Positions 1-12,278 of a stretch of DNA of 64,000 nt are shown here, one piece after another. Where the stretch lies: positions 124,001 to 188,000 of the forward strand of contig JADNRY010000112.1 of the NCBI GenBank assembly GCA_015501585.1, read 5' to 3'. The DNA comes from Rhodocollybia butyracea (lineage: Eukaryota > Basidiomycota > Agaricomycetes > Agaricales > Omphalotaceae). A model generated the notes under the pieces. The model had not been told where the DNA came from. It saw only the letters and a list, made by a program, of their open reading frames with translations, and did not search any database. Positions within the stretch are counted from its first letter, which is position 1, and each line of letters starts with the position of its first letter. The translations under genes and the position numbers were made by a program.

Positions 1-195
1 AGGCAAGTCATGTAAAGTCATTATGAGTCATTTAGAATCATTGCACAGTCATGCACAGTCAATGACTCAATGCACAGTAACTATGTACTACAAATGAGTC
101 AATGCAATATTGACACATTATGACTCCAGTTCATATGAGTCAGTCCAGGTTTGTACACGGAGGCACTTGCAAATATTCCAGTCCAAATTCCTACA
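1..195. repeat. 195-bp direct repeat, copy A
   Basis: Bases 1-195 recur in the same orientation at 29518-29712 with no difference that I can see; identity stops at base 196. The segment is rich in TGAGTCA/TGACTCA-like words and in GCACAGTCA, as is the U3-like part of the solo LTR at 12808-14010. It is therefore probably an LTR fragment of a related family (inference). The repeat may extend to the left beyond the window. Confidence 0.85.
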
Positions 196-472
196 AAATC
201 CATTGCTTGCTGCTTTTGTAGTACTGCTGCGTTGGGAAGCTACTGAGCGTGCGAATGAAGCTGGGTTTTTGGTCTAGATTTCGGAACGTTCGCCGGATTT
301 AGACATGCGTTCCTCTTCTTCGTACTTCCACCTCTTCATAGCGTAGCTAACTCCAAAGTAGCACTTCGAGTATAGTTTTTCATAATTTCTCCTCTTCAAT
401 ACTCTTATTCACTTATCCCGTTTTCTGAGAAAATCGCTCTTCCCTATCGCTGAGAAACACATTTTGGACGCT

Positions 473-2683
473 ATGACCGAAAGACAAGCACGCGATACTC
501 GGGCTCGTAGGAAACTCGCAGTGGCTGAAGAGGCTAGGCTCGAAGACAAGCGTCGCTTGGACAACCTCCGAGCTCTCAATCCTCCGCCAGATGCGTCGGT
601 TTCAGAGAACGGTGAACGGGCAGCAACAACTCGCAAGGCTCGCCACGCTCAGCTACTGCCTACGGCGGAATACGAAGCATCTCTCATAGTTGGAGACCTC
701 CAAGTCGGCATGGGTGAGCCCACCGGATCTCCTTTGTCTCCCCTCCCCAACTCTCCAGCGCCTGTTATTGCACAACAGGACCAAGCCAATTGGGAGGGAG
801 ATGGCCTCTCCATCCTGGACATGGACCTGGATGGCCTTCCTGGGCAGCAGAGCCAGGCCGAGGCTCACAACCTGGATGGCGACGCACCAGACTCTCCCGG
901 GCCATATCACAATGAGCTCCGCGCGATGCCCTCCTCAGACGACCAACCGATGCATCGTGCTCACAGGCACAGCAGTGTCTTTGGTGACCAGAGACACGGC
1001 AGTGTAGCACCTTCCAGGCATGGAAGTCAAGGTGAGAAGCTCTCCTTTGTCTCACCCCGCAGCCATATAGCATATATGCGCCCCATATTCACATTCATCC
1101 TGTTCCGCTTGGTATCTGGCTAACACGACTTTCTGCTAGATTGTACGCTCAGCCACATCGACATGTTTGACGACGTGGCCGACTGGCTGGCTGCAGGCTC
1201 TTCACCCGGACCCTTTCCGCCCATGGCCTCTACACCCAGACTGACACGAGGTCCAAAACCTCCACGTGTTGTGCCTCTCGCTGCACCAGCAGGAATCCGG
1301 ACCCATGCTCAGTGGCGCCATTGCAAGCGTTCTCTCTCCCTGCTGCATCATAGGCCCATTCCCCAGCCTTGCGCACTCCTGGAGCGAGACTGGTTGACAA
1401 GCTGTCTTCATGACAGGTCTTGTCACCATCGACATGCCTCGCCTGTGCGGATCCATGCCTCTACCAGAGGTCAATCTCGACGTCCTTCCCCTCCTTCCCA
1501 TGGTCATCGTGATGTGGGTGGACACGACAGAAGGCAGCGCTCTCCTTCGACGGGTAGGCATGGCAGGAAGCACCGCTCCCCATCACCGGGCAGGTTTGGC
1601 GGCAGACGCCGCTCTCCTTCCACAAGCGTCCAGCTCAGGAGACACCACTCCCCTTCTTTCTCCAGTCCTGGGGAATACCGTCATCAGTATTGTAGTCATC
1701 GAGGCTACAGCACCTACAGCAGCAGACACCAATCTGGGCACCATTCAAGCTGTTCCAGCGTATCACCTGTCAAGGCTTGTGGTAAAGGAAAAGACCTTCC
1801 CAATCCTCGGAACACTGAAGTCCCCAATCAGGAGCCCTTGGGCATCCTGAGTTGTGTCCCTGCTGAGGTCACCTCTGCACTCAGAGCTGGCTGGACCGAG
1901 TACATCCCCCTAGGGTGGTTTGCGGATCGGCACAACTCCTCTCTGTTGGGTTCCAGCATCCCTGGCACAGACAGCTGCTTGCAAATGGATGAATCCGGCC
2001 AGGTGCAGTACAAGAACAAGAAACTGGGCCACATTCCACTTTCCCTTCTCACCCTCGACAACTGGTTGACGATTGCTGATAACATGCCTAAAGCCATGCG
2101 GGAGCACCTCATACCCGCTCGCAGGGACCGTGCTGGCTCCGGCAAGGCCAATCACATTGCGGACTCTCTCCTGGAGTTATTTGACATTGTCCGGTGCCGC
2201 CCCAATTACAGGTCAGATTTCGAGGCTTACAAGGAATACACAGACAAGGTCCTCCGTAGCTGGCATGCTCAGGCTGACGCCAAATGGAAGCTCGGGCACT
2301 TCTATCCAGATACTTTCCGTATGATTTCCACTGCTCATCAGAACAAGTCGAAGGCCTCAAATGCATATGCGTCTAGCTCCAAGACCACAAAGTCGTCATC
2401 CTCGTCCTTTCGAGATTCAAAGCCAAACAGCAAGACACAAGGGGATTGTTGCGATGCCAGATGTCTCCACTGTGGAAGCACCCAACATGGGCATCATGAA
2501 CATACCTCGAAACCTTCCGATTATCTCAGAAAAGTTGATGGCAAGTGGGTCAATGGTCAGAACCAAGAACTATGTCTCTCATGGAACGGTCTCAAAGGAT
2601 GCAAAGGCTGCAAGTTTGAGCATCATTGCGGCATCTGTGGATCCACCTCACACTGCTCTCAGACTCACCCCTCTGAGCGATGA
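473..2683 (+). CDS. DIRS-like gag protein, spliced (473-1031, 1140-2683)
   Basis: Nucleocapsid-type protein of the DIRS element, about 700 residues. The start is taken at ATG 473. The open frame 5' of it begins at a non-ATG codon. A GTGAG...CTAG intron at 1032-1139 joins the two open frames in phase (G|AT giving Asp), and the spliced length of 2,103 nt is a whole number of codons. The N-terminal third is charged; the middle is rich in Arg, Ser, His and Pro. The C-terminus (about residues 625-700) carries Cys/His clusters, including CLHC, LCLSWNG, CKGCKFEHHC and CGSTSHC, typical of DIRS gag zinc-binding tails. The gene is intact, unlike the downstream pol. The function is by family analogy only. 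Confidence 0.7.
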
Positions 2684-4480
2684 GTTTCACATTCCGATAA
2701 CTACTCGCCTCATCCCAGATGCTTGGCGTGCTCTTCTAAAGGAGACTAATGCTCCTGAGAAGTTTGATGAGGTTCCGAAAGGCCTCGAGTGTGGTTTCTA
2801 CATCGGCATAGACAAAGAATTTTCTCTTACCTCCACTTTCACTCCCAAGAATCATTTTTGCACAGATGCGGAAGCACAAATCATTTGCTCAAAGTTTAAA
2901 GATGAGATTGCACTAGGCCGTCTCTCTCCGGGTTTCCTTCCGGAGACATTAGAATCTATCATAGGACCTTTTCGCACCGCTCCTATGGCTGTTCTAGAGC
3001 AGAAGCCAGGAAAATTCTGTATTATCATCGATCATTCATTCCCAAGACTGCGCCACCTCCTCTCCTTTGCATCTTATTTCAACTTTCGCGACCCACCGAG
3101 GTTAGCTACCCCGGACAGCATAATCAATCCCAACTTGGTCTCCATAAACTCGCTCATTGACGCTAATGATTTTCCATGTGACTGGGGCACCTTCTCAGAC
3201 TGCTTCTTGCTAGTTGCGGATGCTCCTGAAGGTGAGGCTCACCATGCTACAACACATTCATCTCATTAACACTCCCCTTTCTTAGGCATGCAAGTCGCGG
3301 TTTTTGATGTAGACACCGCTTTCAGAAATATCCCACTACATCCTTCCATGCGCAAGTACATTGCGCTATTCCTTGATGGTCTCGTTTATCTGGACCTCTG
3401 CCTGAACTTCGGTATTCGCTCTGCACCAGGCATCTGGGGTCTTGTCGCGGATGCCATGGTCTGGATCTTACTACACAAGGGAGTTGATGCCTTGCTCAAG
3501 TGGGTCGACGACTTCATCTTTTTCCGTTACCCATGTTCTCGGAAAAAAGACGGTTCTTATACATACTCATACGACGAGTCGTTGATCTGGAACATTGCTG
3601 CAGTTTTAGGTTGGCCATGGGCTCCGAGCAAATTCATACCTTTTGCTTTCTTTTTCCTCTACATCGGGTTCTTGTGGAACTTGACCAACAAAACCATCGA
3701 GTTACCAAAGGCCAAGAAGGAAAAATACATTGCCCGACTGGAACCGTAGCTTGCGCCAAAAGCAAAGATGTCACTCGAACAGACCGAAACAGTCATTGGT
3801 ACACTGAACCACGCTTCACTGGTCATACCAACAGGCCGTGCTCACCTCTCATCCTTCTATGCCTTTCGCGCCACCTTTCAAGGACCTCTCGCTTGGGTCA
3901 TACCCCACACAGTATCAGCCACATTGAGAGAGGATGCTCAGTGGTGGACCAACACTCTCTCCAACAAATTTGTTGGCCTCAGGATAGCAAAACCGCCCCC
4001 TCTCACAGAGCTCAACATATTCGGTGACGCTTCAACTTTATGGGCATGGGTCTATTCATCAACAACCGTTGGCTGGCCTGGAACTGCGGAACAGATGGCA
4101 GGGCAAGCACAACGAGCATCACATTGGATGGGCTGAGATGGTCATTGTCAAACTCACCATCCGAACATTCATAGCCTCTGGGATCAACAACGCCAGAGTT
4201 CTCATCCTCTCGGACAACAAAGGAGTAGTGGGATCGCTTAGAAAAGGATACTCATGAGGCTCTGAACAAAACCGCATACTCCAACGTATCATCGAGCTAA
4301 TGCAGGAACATTCCATCTGGGTTGATTGTGAATATGTCCCTACAGACCTAAACATTGCTGACGCACCATCAAGGGGAAAATTTCCCTCGAGACATCTTTT
4401 ACATCCTCACCCTCCTGCGCTACCTAGACATCTACAACCATATATACACAACTGTGTAAAGTTTCAGGATCCCGTTTAGT
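2640..4480 (+). pseudogene. DIRS-like reverse transcriptase/RNase H, degenerate
   Basis: The frame overlaps the end of gag and continues through 3231. A 54-nt intron (3232-3285, GTGAG...TTAG) then joins ADAPEG to MQVAVFDVDTAF in phase. RT hallmarks are VFDVDTAF (first catalytic Asp), FGIRSAPGIWG and WVDDFIFF, the YXDD-equivalent. The RNase H part shows FGDAS, WAEMVIV, LSDNKGVV and NIADAPS, which supply the acidic residues. Damage: TAG at 3747-3749 (LEP*LAPK), a frameshift between about 4040 and 4110, and TGA at 4255-4257 (GYS*GSEQN). The gene follows gag in a shifted overlapping frame, as in other DIRS elements. It is not functional as read. Confidence 0.8.
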
Positions 4481-4768
4481 TTAAACTGTGTACCTACTTA
4501 CAGATAATATTACGAACTCTCAGTGGCGTGCAATCACTAGCCTATCAAAAAATTCCGTAACATGTGACCACATCAATTCCCTGTGAAAGTTTATCACATG
4601 ATAAACTTCCTTTCAACTTGAACTATAATTCCGCCCTACCGTTTCTCGCTTTCCAGCAAAACAAACAACACCAACGATATCATTGGCCACATCCCTTGCC
4701 AGAATTCTACTATATCCGCATCTTGCTCTAGCCAAACAACTTCATTAAACGAAAACACACGTCGGGTA

Positions 4769-5034
4769 ATGGATGCTGCAGTGTCTGCGAAAACAAACAA
4801 GAAGAAATGGCACCATACGAACAGATTCCTGGACTGGTGCACCGAGTTGGACCTGGCCTCCACTGACATATCTCCACCATCTGAAGAAACGCTCTGCAAC
4901 TACGTAGCCAACAGATTTGCTGGTGTCACAGCTGGTGCCACCGCCAAAGCCCATATTGCCGCCATCAAACAGTGGAACACTACTCGTGGATTTCCATGGA
5001 TGGGAGGTGATAGACTCAGACAAGTTCTTGCTGG
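4769..5034 (+). pseudogene. DIRS tyrosine recombinase, 5' half (split by insertion)
   Basis: The N-terminal SAM-like DNA-binding part of the recombinase runs from ATG 4769, with motifs KWHHTNRFLDWC, PPSEETLCNYVA and HIAAIKQWN, to the last two bases of a Gly codon at 5033-5034. The 20.5-kb insertion starts at the next base. Deleting bases 5035-25554 (element plus one TGG) reads ...VLAG followed by VERQAPKSS... in one frame. This matches the spacing expected between the core-binding and catalytic domains. The remaining ORF past 5035 (to 5056) is element sequence. Confidence 0.75.
5032..5034. other. 3-bp target-site duplication TGG (left)
   Basis: TGG directly before the CACTGG terminus. The matching copy is at 25552-25554. 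A TGG match alone could be chance, but removing one copy restores the host ORF exactly. Confidence 0.7.
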
Positions 5035-5224
5035 CACTGGATGCAGGTTCACGTGATTTGCCGTGATATATGCTGAACAAATGTGCAAATCTCACCAAGT
5101 GGGAATCACATAATTTTTGATGCTTTTGGTAAAATCATTGTAAAATCATGTTAAAGCTGAGATATATAGATTCATCATTAGATATTTACAAGGGGCAGAA
5201 GTTATTCTGGAGGTATGATGGAAA

Positions 5225-5720
5225 CATGGTGCTTAAAGTCAATATAAAATGCTTGTATGTCATCTCTTCCTAGTACAATATACCAAAAAGATACAGAAAA
5301 GTTATGCAAAACATCTTCTATAATTTCACCTAACTTATGGGAAGTTGCTTTCTGGTTTTTTACCTATAAGGTGCCAGAATTGTGAGAAATGTATGTTGAG
5401 AATATGATGATATATAATATTTATATGTCATCCATTCCTTGTACTATATACAAGAAACATACAGAAAAGTTATGCAAAACATCTACTATAAAAGTTGCTT
5501 TCTGGGTTTTACCAATAATGAGCCAGAATTGTGAAGGATGTATGCTGAGCATATAAAGATATATAATGCTTATATATCACACATTCTTTGCGCTATATAT
5601 GAAAAACATACAGAAAAGTTTTGCAAAACATCTCCTATAATTCCACTTAACTTACTGGAAGTTGCTTTCTGGGTTTTTACCTATAACAAGCCAGAATTGC
5701 AAAGGATGTATGCTGAACAA
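5225..5720 (+). repeat. AT-rich subterminal tandem repeat, about 3 units of 150-170 bp
   Basis: The words ACAGAAAAGTTATGCAAAAC and GTTGCTTTCTGGGTTTTTACC recur at about 5296, 5463 and 5612, with intervening similarity. The same array is mirrored at 24866-25361. Such subterminal repeats are a known feature of CACTA elements and may bind transposase (inference). Confidence 0.75.
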
Positions 5721-5759
5721 ATGAGCACAATTAATACTCAAATTATTCAAATGCATCTT

Positions 5760-6469
5760 CATAATTAATCACAAGAGCTGGTGATTACATTTTGAAAATA
5801 TGCTAAAGATAAATGTTAAAGTTATGTCAACACAGGCTCATGTAAGCTGTTTTATGAACAATGAAACTATAATGAACATATGAATGGTTAATATCACTGT
5901 TAATCCATTGTAAATGTGGCAAGTTTTGGTATAAATGTGGGGAAGCTATGATGTATGTGATTAGCATAATTTCACTGTAATCATTACCACATACAGGGAA
6001 TACATCTGTAAACTATTATACCTATTATATCATACACATTTACTATCTGTTCACAATGAGGGTACTGCATTATTAAAAAAACATGGGGTTTAAACACAAT
6101 AAATAATGAGGAAACTATGATAACTTTGACATCTGCACTGATCTATATATTCATCATTACTTTAGCAGATTTGGATGAACTGACAGAAAATGTACAAAGG
6201 ACAAGTGTGGATGTTATTGATTTCTGAGTTGCAAGTTGGGGTCTAATGATGTGGCAACATGGGGGATATATGAGTTGTCAATTATATGATAGAATTATGT
6301 TAAAAAGTACATGAATGTGACAATGATTTATGCAAACAATTGTGGGCAATGATATAGAAAGAGTGTGCGAAGTATGCAAAAGGTGTAGCAAAGTGATACC
6401 AAATAAATTTTTGTAAAATTTATACAAAACAAAGAAATAATGTTGAAGAAATGTTAAGTTGTGCACATT
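5760..6469. other. AT-rich non-coding part of the left arm
   Basis: No gene or structured repeat recognised. It is copied, inverted, at about 24117-24826. Confidence 0.5.
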
Positions 6470-7835
6470 GCTGGAGTATAATCTGGTATCTAGTGTTAGC
6501 CTGGATATTGCATATCTGGTGGCCATCTGTAGCCATGGTGGAGCATATCTCACACATGTGTATAGCCACAGCAGTGTATAGTGCTTTGGTGGAACATATC
6601 CAGTACATGTATGTTGCCTTGGTGTAATTTGACTGGTACATATTTGGTGCCTATCTGTAGCCTTGGTGGAATGTATCCAGTACATATCTGGTGCCTTGGT
6701 GTAACATGACTGATACCTATTTGTTGCTGTAGTGCTGTATACCTGGTGTGTATCTGGAGCCGTGGTGGGGCATATCTGGTACATATCTGGTGCCTTGGTG
6801 TAACATAACTGGTACCTATGAGTACCCTCAGGCTGGTGGCTATCTGGTGCCTTGGTAGAACATATCCAGTACATGCATGTTGCCTTGTTGTCACATACCT
6901 GGTGCCTAGCTGTAGCCTTGGTGGAATATATTCAGTACATATCTGGTGCCTTGATACTACCTAGAAGTAGCCGAGTGGATCATATACAGTACCTGCATAT
7001 CTTGCACCATCTGAACTGGTACCTATCGACAGCCTCCATGTTCTATGCTTGGTGCCTATCTAGAGCCTTGCAGGACAATATTGGGTACAGATGAGTAACA
7101 GGTATGTATCACTGAGGCTACTCATAAGTACTGGTCATGTTTCACCAAGGCACCAGATATGTATCAGAAATGGTCCACCAAGGCTACAGATAGATATCAG
7201 TCATGTTACACCAAGCGCCAGATATGTACCAGATACACTCCATCAAGACCCAAGATATGCACCCAGTATAAAACACGGAGGGTACAAATAGGTACCTGTT
7301 CCATTACACCAAGGCACCAGATATGTACTGAATATATGTCACTAAGGATACAGATAGGCACCATGTATGTAACACTGAGGCCACAATTATGTACGTCTTG
7401 TACTCCCTTGATAGGTGCATACATGATTGTTGGCACCCGTGGGTTACAGGTTTCCAGGTATTCCCATGGGTGTTTCCCGCAGGTACCAGAATCTAACCAG
7501 GAGTTGTGTCCATCCTTACAAATAAATAGGTGGGCCAAAGGCCCGCCGCGAAAATTTGTGACATTTTGAGAAATACCATGCTCAGACCCTCCTGTTATGC
7601 ATTACGGATTGCAAAATGCCCCATGCTTGGGGTCCCGTTATGCATTATGCGGCATCCGGTCATAATTATACAGTACTGAAACATGACTGGTACTTATAAG
7701 TAGCCTCAGTGATACATACCTGTTACTCCTATTTGTACCCTCAGTGTTTTATACTGGGTGCATATCTGTGTAACTGTGTATTTGGTACATATCTGGCACT
7801 TGGTGTAACATGACTGGTGGGTTGTGGATTGGTCC
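6470..7835. repeat. Degenerate ~100-bp satellite block in left arm
   Basis: Repeated phrases such as CCTTGGTGTAACATGACTGG, CCTTGGTGGAACATATCC and TACATATCTGGTGCC occur every 50-100 bp. Orientation flips within the block near 7090-7300. It gives rise to long artefactual ORFs with CYTKAPD-like or CTKAPD-like repeats on the minus strand. It is mirrored at about 22750-24116. It is related in sequence to the satellite at 9256-11007. Confidence 0.75.
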
Positions 7836-8584
7836 AGCCCTGCCGTTTCCCGGGTTGATGTGATCAGGCAACCGAAACATAAATAGAGTTATCAGTTTGG
7901 GATTTTATGGCACCTACCTGAGTGCGGAGCGCCCAACTGCGACTAGTGCGTATCAACTTATGGATCAATTTCCAAATTGATAGTAAATTCTACCCTATTG
8001 TTTGAGTTCCTTGTCGATGGCAATGTTTGTATCTCTTTCAGCCAACAGGTATAAAACATGAAACATGCTTAGAATCATTTTTTTGAATTAAGTTGAGTAT
8101 ATGAGGGTACAAGTGAAGAATGCACATAAAGTGGCCACCTCTGTGTGCTGCAGGTTTGCCAGTTGTTGATCAGTTCTCACCTGATTTGGACCAATCAAAT
8201 GGATGACCAAAGCTGGTATGTGACGTGGCAACACGGCGACTTCCCAGCACTCACACTGTTGTTGGAAAACAGCTCAGAGAAGTTGCAATTGTTTAATAGT
8301 AAACATTTTAGGATGCTGTTTGTTCTATTGGCTGAGATCTGCACCAAAACTCCGGCAAAATTATTCTTTGTTTGACAGCAAAGTGCCCTTCTTGCATCAG
8401 GAGCACCCAATTGATCAATTGATCAGATCTGACGTGGAACTTGGATCTGCCATGTTTTGTTGTGACATCGGCCTGTCCAGCCAATAGCATGGAACCTGGG
8501 CAAACCTGCATAAACCTGGGCAAGCCTAGGCTTGCCTAGGATACCGAGGGAATCCTCAAGAGCCTTGACAGGCAAGGGACAAGC
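7836..8584. other. Unique stretch of left arm preceding the LTR
   Basis: No tandem structure. A 76-codon ORF (8145-8375) is conserved only because the arms are copies, and I see no protein family. The last bases (CAAGC, 8580-8584) are the target site of the LTR insertion. Confidence 0.4.
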
Positions 8585-9215
8585 TGTAAGGTATTGAACA
8601 ACCTAGCACATCTCCTGGTCATATTAAAATCATAACTATTATTACTTGGCACTCAAAATGACTCGGAATGACAAGACCTGCTGATCATGTGACTATGACT
8701 TGCTGGAACATGCGGGTATATTCAAATGAGTTACATTGAGTCATTGAGGCTGTACTTATTTAGAATGGCTTACTCATGCAAACCATGGTTTGCCTTGAGG
8801 CTAACACATGTACTATATATTTAATTACTTAATGATTTCCCATGTAAAAGACTATAAAAGGGGGGGAATTACCCATACACCCTTTTTCTTTAGTCTCTAT
8901 ATTTTGTAACCCAGTACCTACAAGAATTACACTTGTTATCTCGATTCTTTGTGTGAACAACACCTGAGGAATTATCTACTGAGTGAATACAGCAAGACTC
9001 ACTTTAATATCAAGGATATTGAAGGTACGTATTCCCGACACTTATTGTCACCAATACCCGTATAGTGCACACCAACTCTATACAAAGATACCCCCAAAAC
9101 ACCGTAACATTTAGGTTCTTGTAAGCATTATCTACCGAGCAGCCCCGAATCTGTTAGATCGGAAGTATTAGCTAAATACGACTGGTTAACAAGCCTCTTT
9201 GTTCGAGACTTGACA
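8585..9215 (+). mobile_element. Solo LTR (family 1) with 5-bp TSD CAAGC
   Basis: 631 bp, starting TGTAAGGTATTGAAC and ending GAGACTTGACA (TG..CA). It is flanked by CAAGC at 8580-8584 and 9216-9220, so the insertion is complete at this site and has been reduced to one LTR. A TATA-like TATAAAAG occurs near 8853. The same LTR lies inverted at 21368-21999 and again at 30753-31384. Confidence 0.9.
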
Positions 9216-9255
9216 CAAGCCCAAAATCCTAGGATGCCATAGGATTCATAAGGGT

Positions 9256-10440
9256 TCTACCTGGACGCCTGGTTGAGGATAGCTAGTACATATCTGGGAT
9301 GTTGCTGTTTCATACCTGGTCTGTACCTGTCCTGGCTTCTGTTGGTAAATCACACTTTGGTTCTACCTGGTACACAACTGGGCTCTTGCTGCTTCATACC
9401 TGTTCTGTACCTGTGGTCTCTGTGGATCAAACCTGGGCTGTATCTGGATGCTTGGTGGAGCATAGCTGGTACATATCTGGGATCTTGCTGATCTGTACCT
9501 GTCCTCTCCTTAAATCACACCTGGGTCCTACCTGGAGGCATGGGGCATCCGACCTGGTGCGCAACTGGGGCCTTGCTGCTTCATACCTGTTCCGTACCTG
9601 TGGCCTCTGTGCATCATACCTGGGTTCTATCCGGATACATGGTGGAGCATAGCTGGTACATATCTGGGATTTTCCTGCTCCCTATCTGTTCCATACCTGT
9701 CCTGTCCATAGACCACACTTGGCTTCTACCTGGATCCCTGGTGGGCATACCTGGTACACAACTGGGGTCTTGCTGCTTTGTTCCGTACCTGTGGCCTCTG
9801 TGGATCATACCTGGTTTCTACCTGGATGCATGGAGGAGCATGCTGGTATGCCACTGGGCTTCATACCTGTTCTGTTCCTGTCCTGTCTGTAGATCACACC
9901 TGCATTGTACCTGGATGCCTGGTGGGGCATCCCTGGTACACAACTGGGGTCTTGCTGCTTCATACCTGTTCCATACCTGTGGCCTCTGTGCATCAAACTG
10001 GGGTTCTATCTGGATACATGGTGGAGCATAGCTGGTACATATCTGGGATCTTGCTGTTTCATACCTGGTCCATACCTGTCCTGACTCCTGTCCGTAAATC
10101 ACACTTGGGTTCTACCTGGATGGCTGGTGGGGCATACCTGGTACACAACCGGGGTCTTGCTGCTTCATACCTGTTCTGTACCCGTGACCTCTGTGCATCA
10201 AACCTGGGTTCTATCTGGATGCATGGAGGAGCATACCTGGTACATAACTGGGAACTTGCTGCTCCATTACGGCCATAATAGTGTGTAATAAATCAGATAT
10301 TGAAGCCATCAAATGCAACAATGTTGGTACCTGGTACAGTGGTACACAACTGTGGTCTTGCTGCCTCATACCTGTTCTATACCTGTGGCCTCTGTGGATC
10401 ATACCTGGGATCTCTCTGGATGCATGGTGGAGCATCATCA
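9256..10440 (+). repeat. ~100-bp satellite array, forward units
   Basis: About eleven degenerate units with the recurring words CTGGATGCATGGTGGAGCAT, ACATATCTGGGATCTTGCTG and TTCATACCTGTTC spaced about 100-105 bp. A non-repeat spacer, GTGTGTAATAAATCAG plus following bases (about 10278-10326), interrupts it and recurs at about 15990-16042. Confidence 0.8.
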
Positions 10441-10499
10441 GGAAAATGCCCCTACACTCAAGTAACCTTAAGCCAACCTGGCTGACCCCCCAGCCAACC

Positions 10500-11007
10500 T
10501 GAGGGCAGTGCATCCAGATAGAAACCGGGTATGATCCACACCACAGATGCTACAGGTACAGAACAGGGATGAAGCAGCAAGGCTCCCATTGCATACAAGT
10601 TATGCCCCACCAAGCATCCAGATAAAAGCCTTGTGTGATCTAAAGACAGGACAGTTACAGAACAGATATGAAGCCACAAGATCCCTGATATGTACCAGCT
10701 ATGATCCTCCATGCATCCAGATAGAAACCAGGTATGATCCACAGAGGCCACAGGTACAGAACAGGTATGAAGCAGGAAGACCCCAGTTGCATACCAGGTA
10801 TGCCCCACCAGGGATCCAGGTAGAACCCAAGTGTGGCCTACAGACAGGACAGGAATGGAGCACATAGGAAGCAGGAAGATCCCAGATATGTACAAGTTAT
10901 GCTCCACCATGCATCCAGATAGAACTCAGGTATGATGCACAGAGGCCACAGGTATGGAACAGGTATGAAGCAGGTGTGATCTATGGACAGGACAGGTACA
11001 GAACAGG
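10500..11007 (-). repeat. ~100-bp satellite array, inverted units
   Basis: The same satellite in reverse orientation (CCATGCATCCAGATAGAAC and similar). The switch falls near a short palindromic segment at 10470-10505 with GCCAACCTGGCTGACC next to AGCCAACCTGAGG. Confidence 0.75.
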
Positions 11008-11015
11008 TATGAAGC

Positions 11016-11620
11016 TAGTGATGTGCGGGCTGGGGCCGGGCTCAGGAGCCGCGGCCAAGGCCCACTCAGCCCCGGCCAGGGCTGACAAAAATCCTGAGCC
11101 CGGCCTTCCCACAGGGCCAAGGCCGGCCAGGGCTGGGCTCAGGCTCAGGCCGCGGCTCAATGCTTTGTCCTTTTCGTTGATGTATCAGTCAAAAACAAGT
11201 ACATTGTGGTGAATATTAGTGAGTAATTCACTCGCAAATATACCACTAGAGTCGTACACCTTACAACCATGGCAATATAAGCTCACGGATGGTCACACAA
11301 AGTGGCATCTGTTACATCAAAATCCAATATACACTTGTGATTATCTAGTTTGAGCCCATGTATGGCTAGAATAGTCAAATAGACCCAGGATCAATAGAAC
11401 CTAGAAGGTTTGTGTCCTATCTTGGGCGAGATAATCTCTAAATTCACTCATTAATCCCAGTGCTGAAGGCCTCGGCTCAAGCCCCGGCCTCGGGCTCAGA
11501 CAAATCTTCAGCCCGGCCTTGAGCCCTGCTTGAGCCTTGCCAAGGTCAGGTCAGGCTGGGGCTCAGTAGGGCCGGGCTCGGAGGGCTCAAGGGCTTTGAG
11601 GCCTGGCCCGCACATCACTA
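11016..11620. mobile_element. hAT-like MITE A (605 bp) with 8-bp TSD TATGAAGC
   Basis: The terminal inverted repeat is TAGTGATGTGCGGGC, and the GC-rich subterminal parts are built of GGGCTCAGG/GGCCGGG motifs. TATGAAGC is present at 11008-11015 and 11621-11628. An 8-bp duplication and short TIRs are typical of hAT elements. There is no ORF of note, so it is non-autonomous. Confidence 0.9.
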
Positions 11621-11819
11621 TATGAAGCAACAAGACCCCAGTTGTGTACCAGGTATGCCCCACCAGCCATCCAGGTAGAACCCACATGTGATTTACGGAC
11701 AAGAGTAAGGATAGGTACCAACCAGGTATGAAACAGCAACATCCCCAATATGTACCAACTATGCTCCACCATGCATCCTGGTAGAAACCAGATAAGGCCA
11801 CAGGTACAGATACCTGCCT

Positions 11820-12278
11820 GCTTCTGTGAAGAACCTGACATTGCCCCAGATCCTCCAGAAGCTGCACCAGGCAATAGACCAGACCACAGGTACAGATACC
11901 TGCCTGCTTCTGTGAAGAACCTGACATTGCCCCAGATCCTCCAGAAGCTGCGCCAGGCAATAGACCAGATGTTGCAGAAGGTGTCGCCATGGCCTTCATG
12001 GCCACTGTCCATGCTCAGGGAGCCTCAGAGCCCCGCACTCTTCAGGAAGCACTCCGTGGTCCTAACTTGGCCTCTTGGCTGAAGGCTGTAGACATAGAGC
12101 TCAAGTCTCTCATTGATATGGGAACTTTTGAGTTTATTGACAATTTGCCTAAAGGTCGCTGTGCTATTGGCTCCAAGCTTGTCTTTAAGACATGCTTAGT
12201 TGCTCAACGTTTCTCCCAGATGCCTAGCTCAGACTTTGACAAGGTATTTTCCCCTCTGGTCAAACTTACCTCCATTCA
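11820..12278 (+). pseudogene. Copia reverse-transcriptase fragment
   Basis: The frame reads EPRTLQEALRGPNLASWLKA, then ELKSLIDMGTFEF, AIGSKLVFKT, LVAQRFSQMP and VFSPLVKLTSI. This is the N-terminal part of the Ty1/copia RT domain. An internal piece between FKT and LVAQ is missing, and a 78-bp upstream segment is tandemly duplicated (11808-11955). It ends abruptly in satellite at about 12278. It is a captured, non-functional fragment. Confidence 0.85.

Larger units (their letters stand above)
196..5034 (+). mobile_element. DIRS-like retroelement, left part (gag, RT, RNase H, 5' half of recombinase)
   Basis: The order gag, reverse transcriptase, RNase H and tyrosine recombinase on one strand, with no integrase or aspartic protease recognised, is the DIRS-order layout. 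The element is interrupted at 5034/5035 by a 20.5-kb insertion and resumes at 25552. The left end is uncertain: it lies between base 196, where the flanking direct repeat stops, and the gag start at 473. I did not identify the inverted termini or the internal complementary region expected of DIRS elements. Several stops and a frameshift make it inactive. Confidence 0.8.
5035..9215 (+). repeat. Outer inverted repeat, left arm (about 4.18 kb)
   Basis: The reverse complement matches 21368-25551, with paired coordinates summing to 30586 at the outer end and 30583 at the inner end. I could find only single-base homopolymer differences and rare substitutions. The arm holds AT-rich terminal repeats, a ~100-bp satellite block, unique sequence and, at its inner end, a complete LTR. 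The inner boundary coincides exactly with the LTR end. Confidence 0.93.

Noticed and set aside
6278..6874. 198-codon minus-strand ORF (and its mirror 23712-24308) with repeated CYTKAPD-like peptides
   Set aside because: It is a by-product of the satellite repeat; other frames and strands give equally long ORFs, and there is no start context or domain.
9299..10278. Overlapping ORFs of 100-166 codons rich in SYLFCTC/HTCSVPV peptides
   Set aside because: Translated ~100-bp satellite; no independent evidence of coding.
11508..12012. ORFs of 141-165 codons on the minus strand (mirrored at 17032-17536)
   Set aside because: Antisense shadows of the copia fragment, satellite and MITE A.
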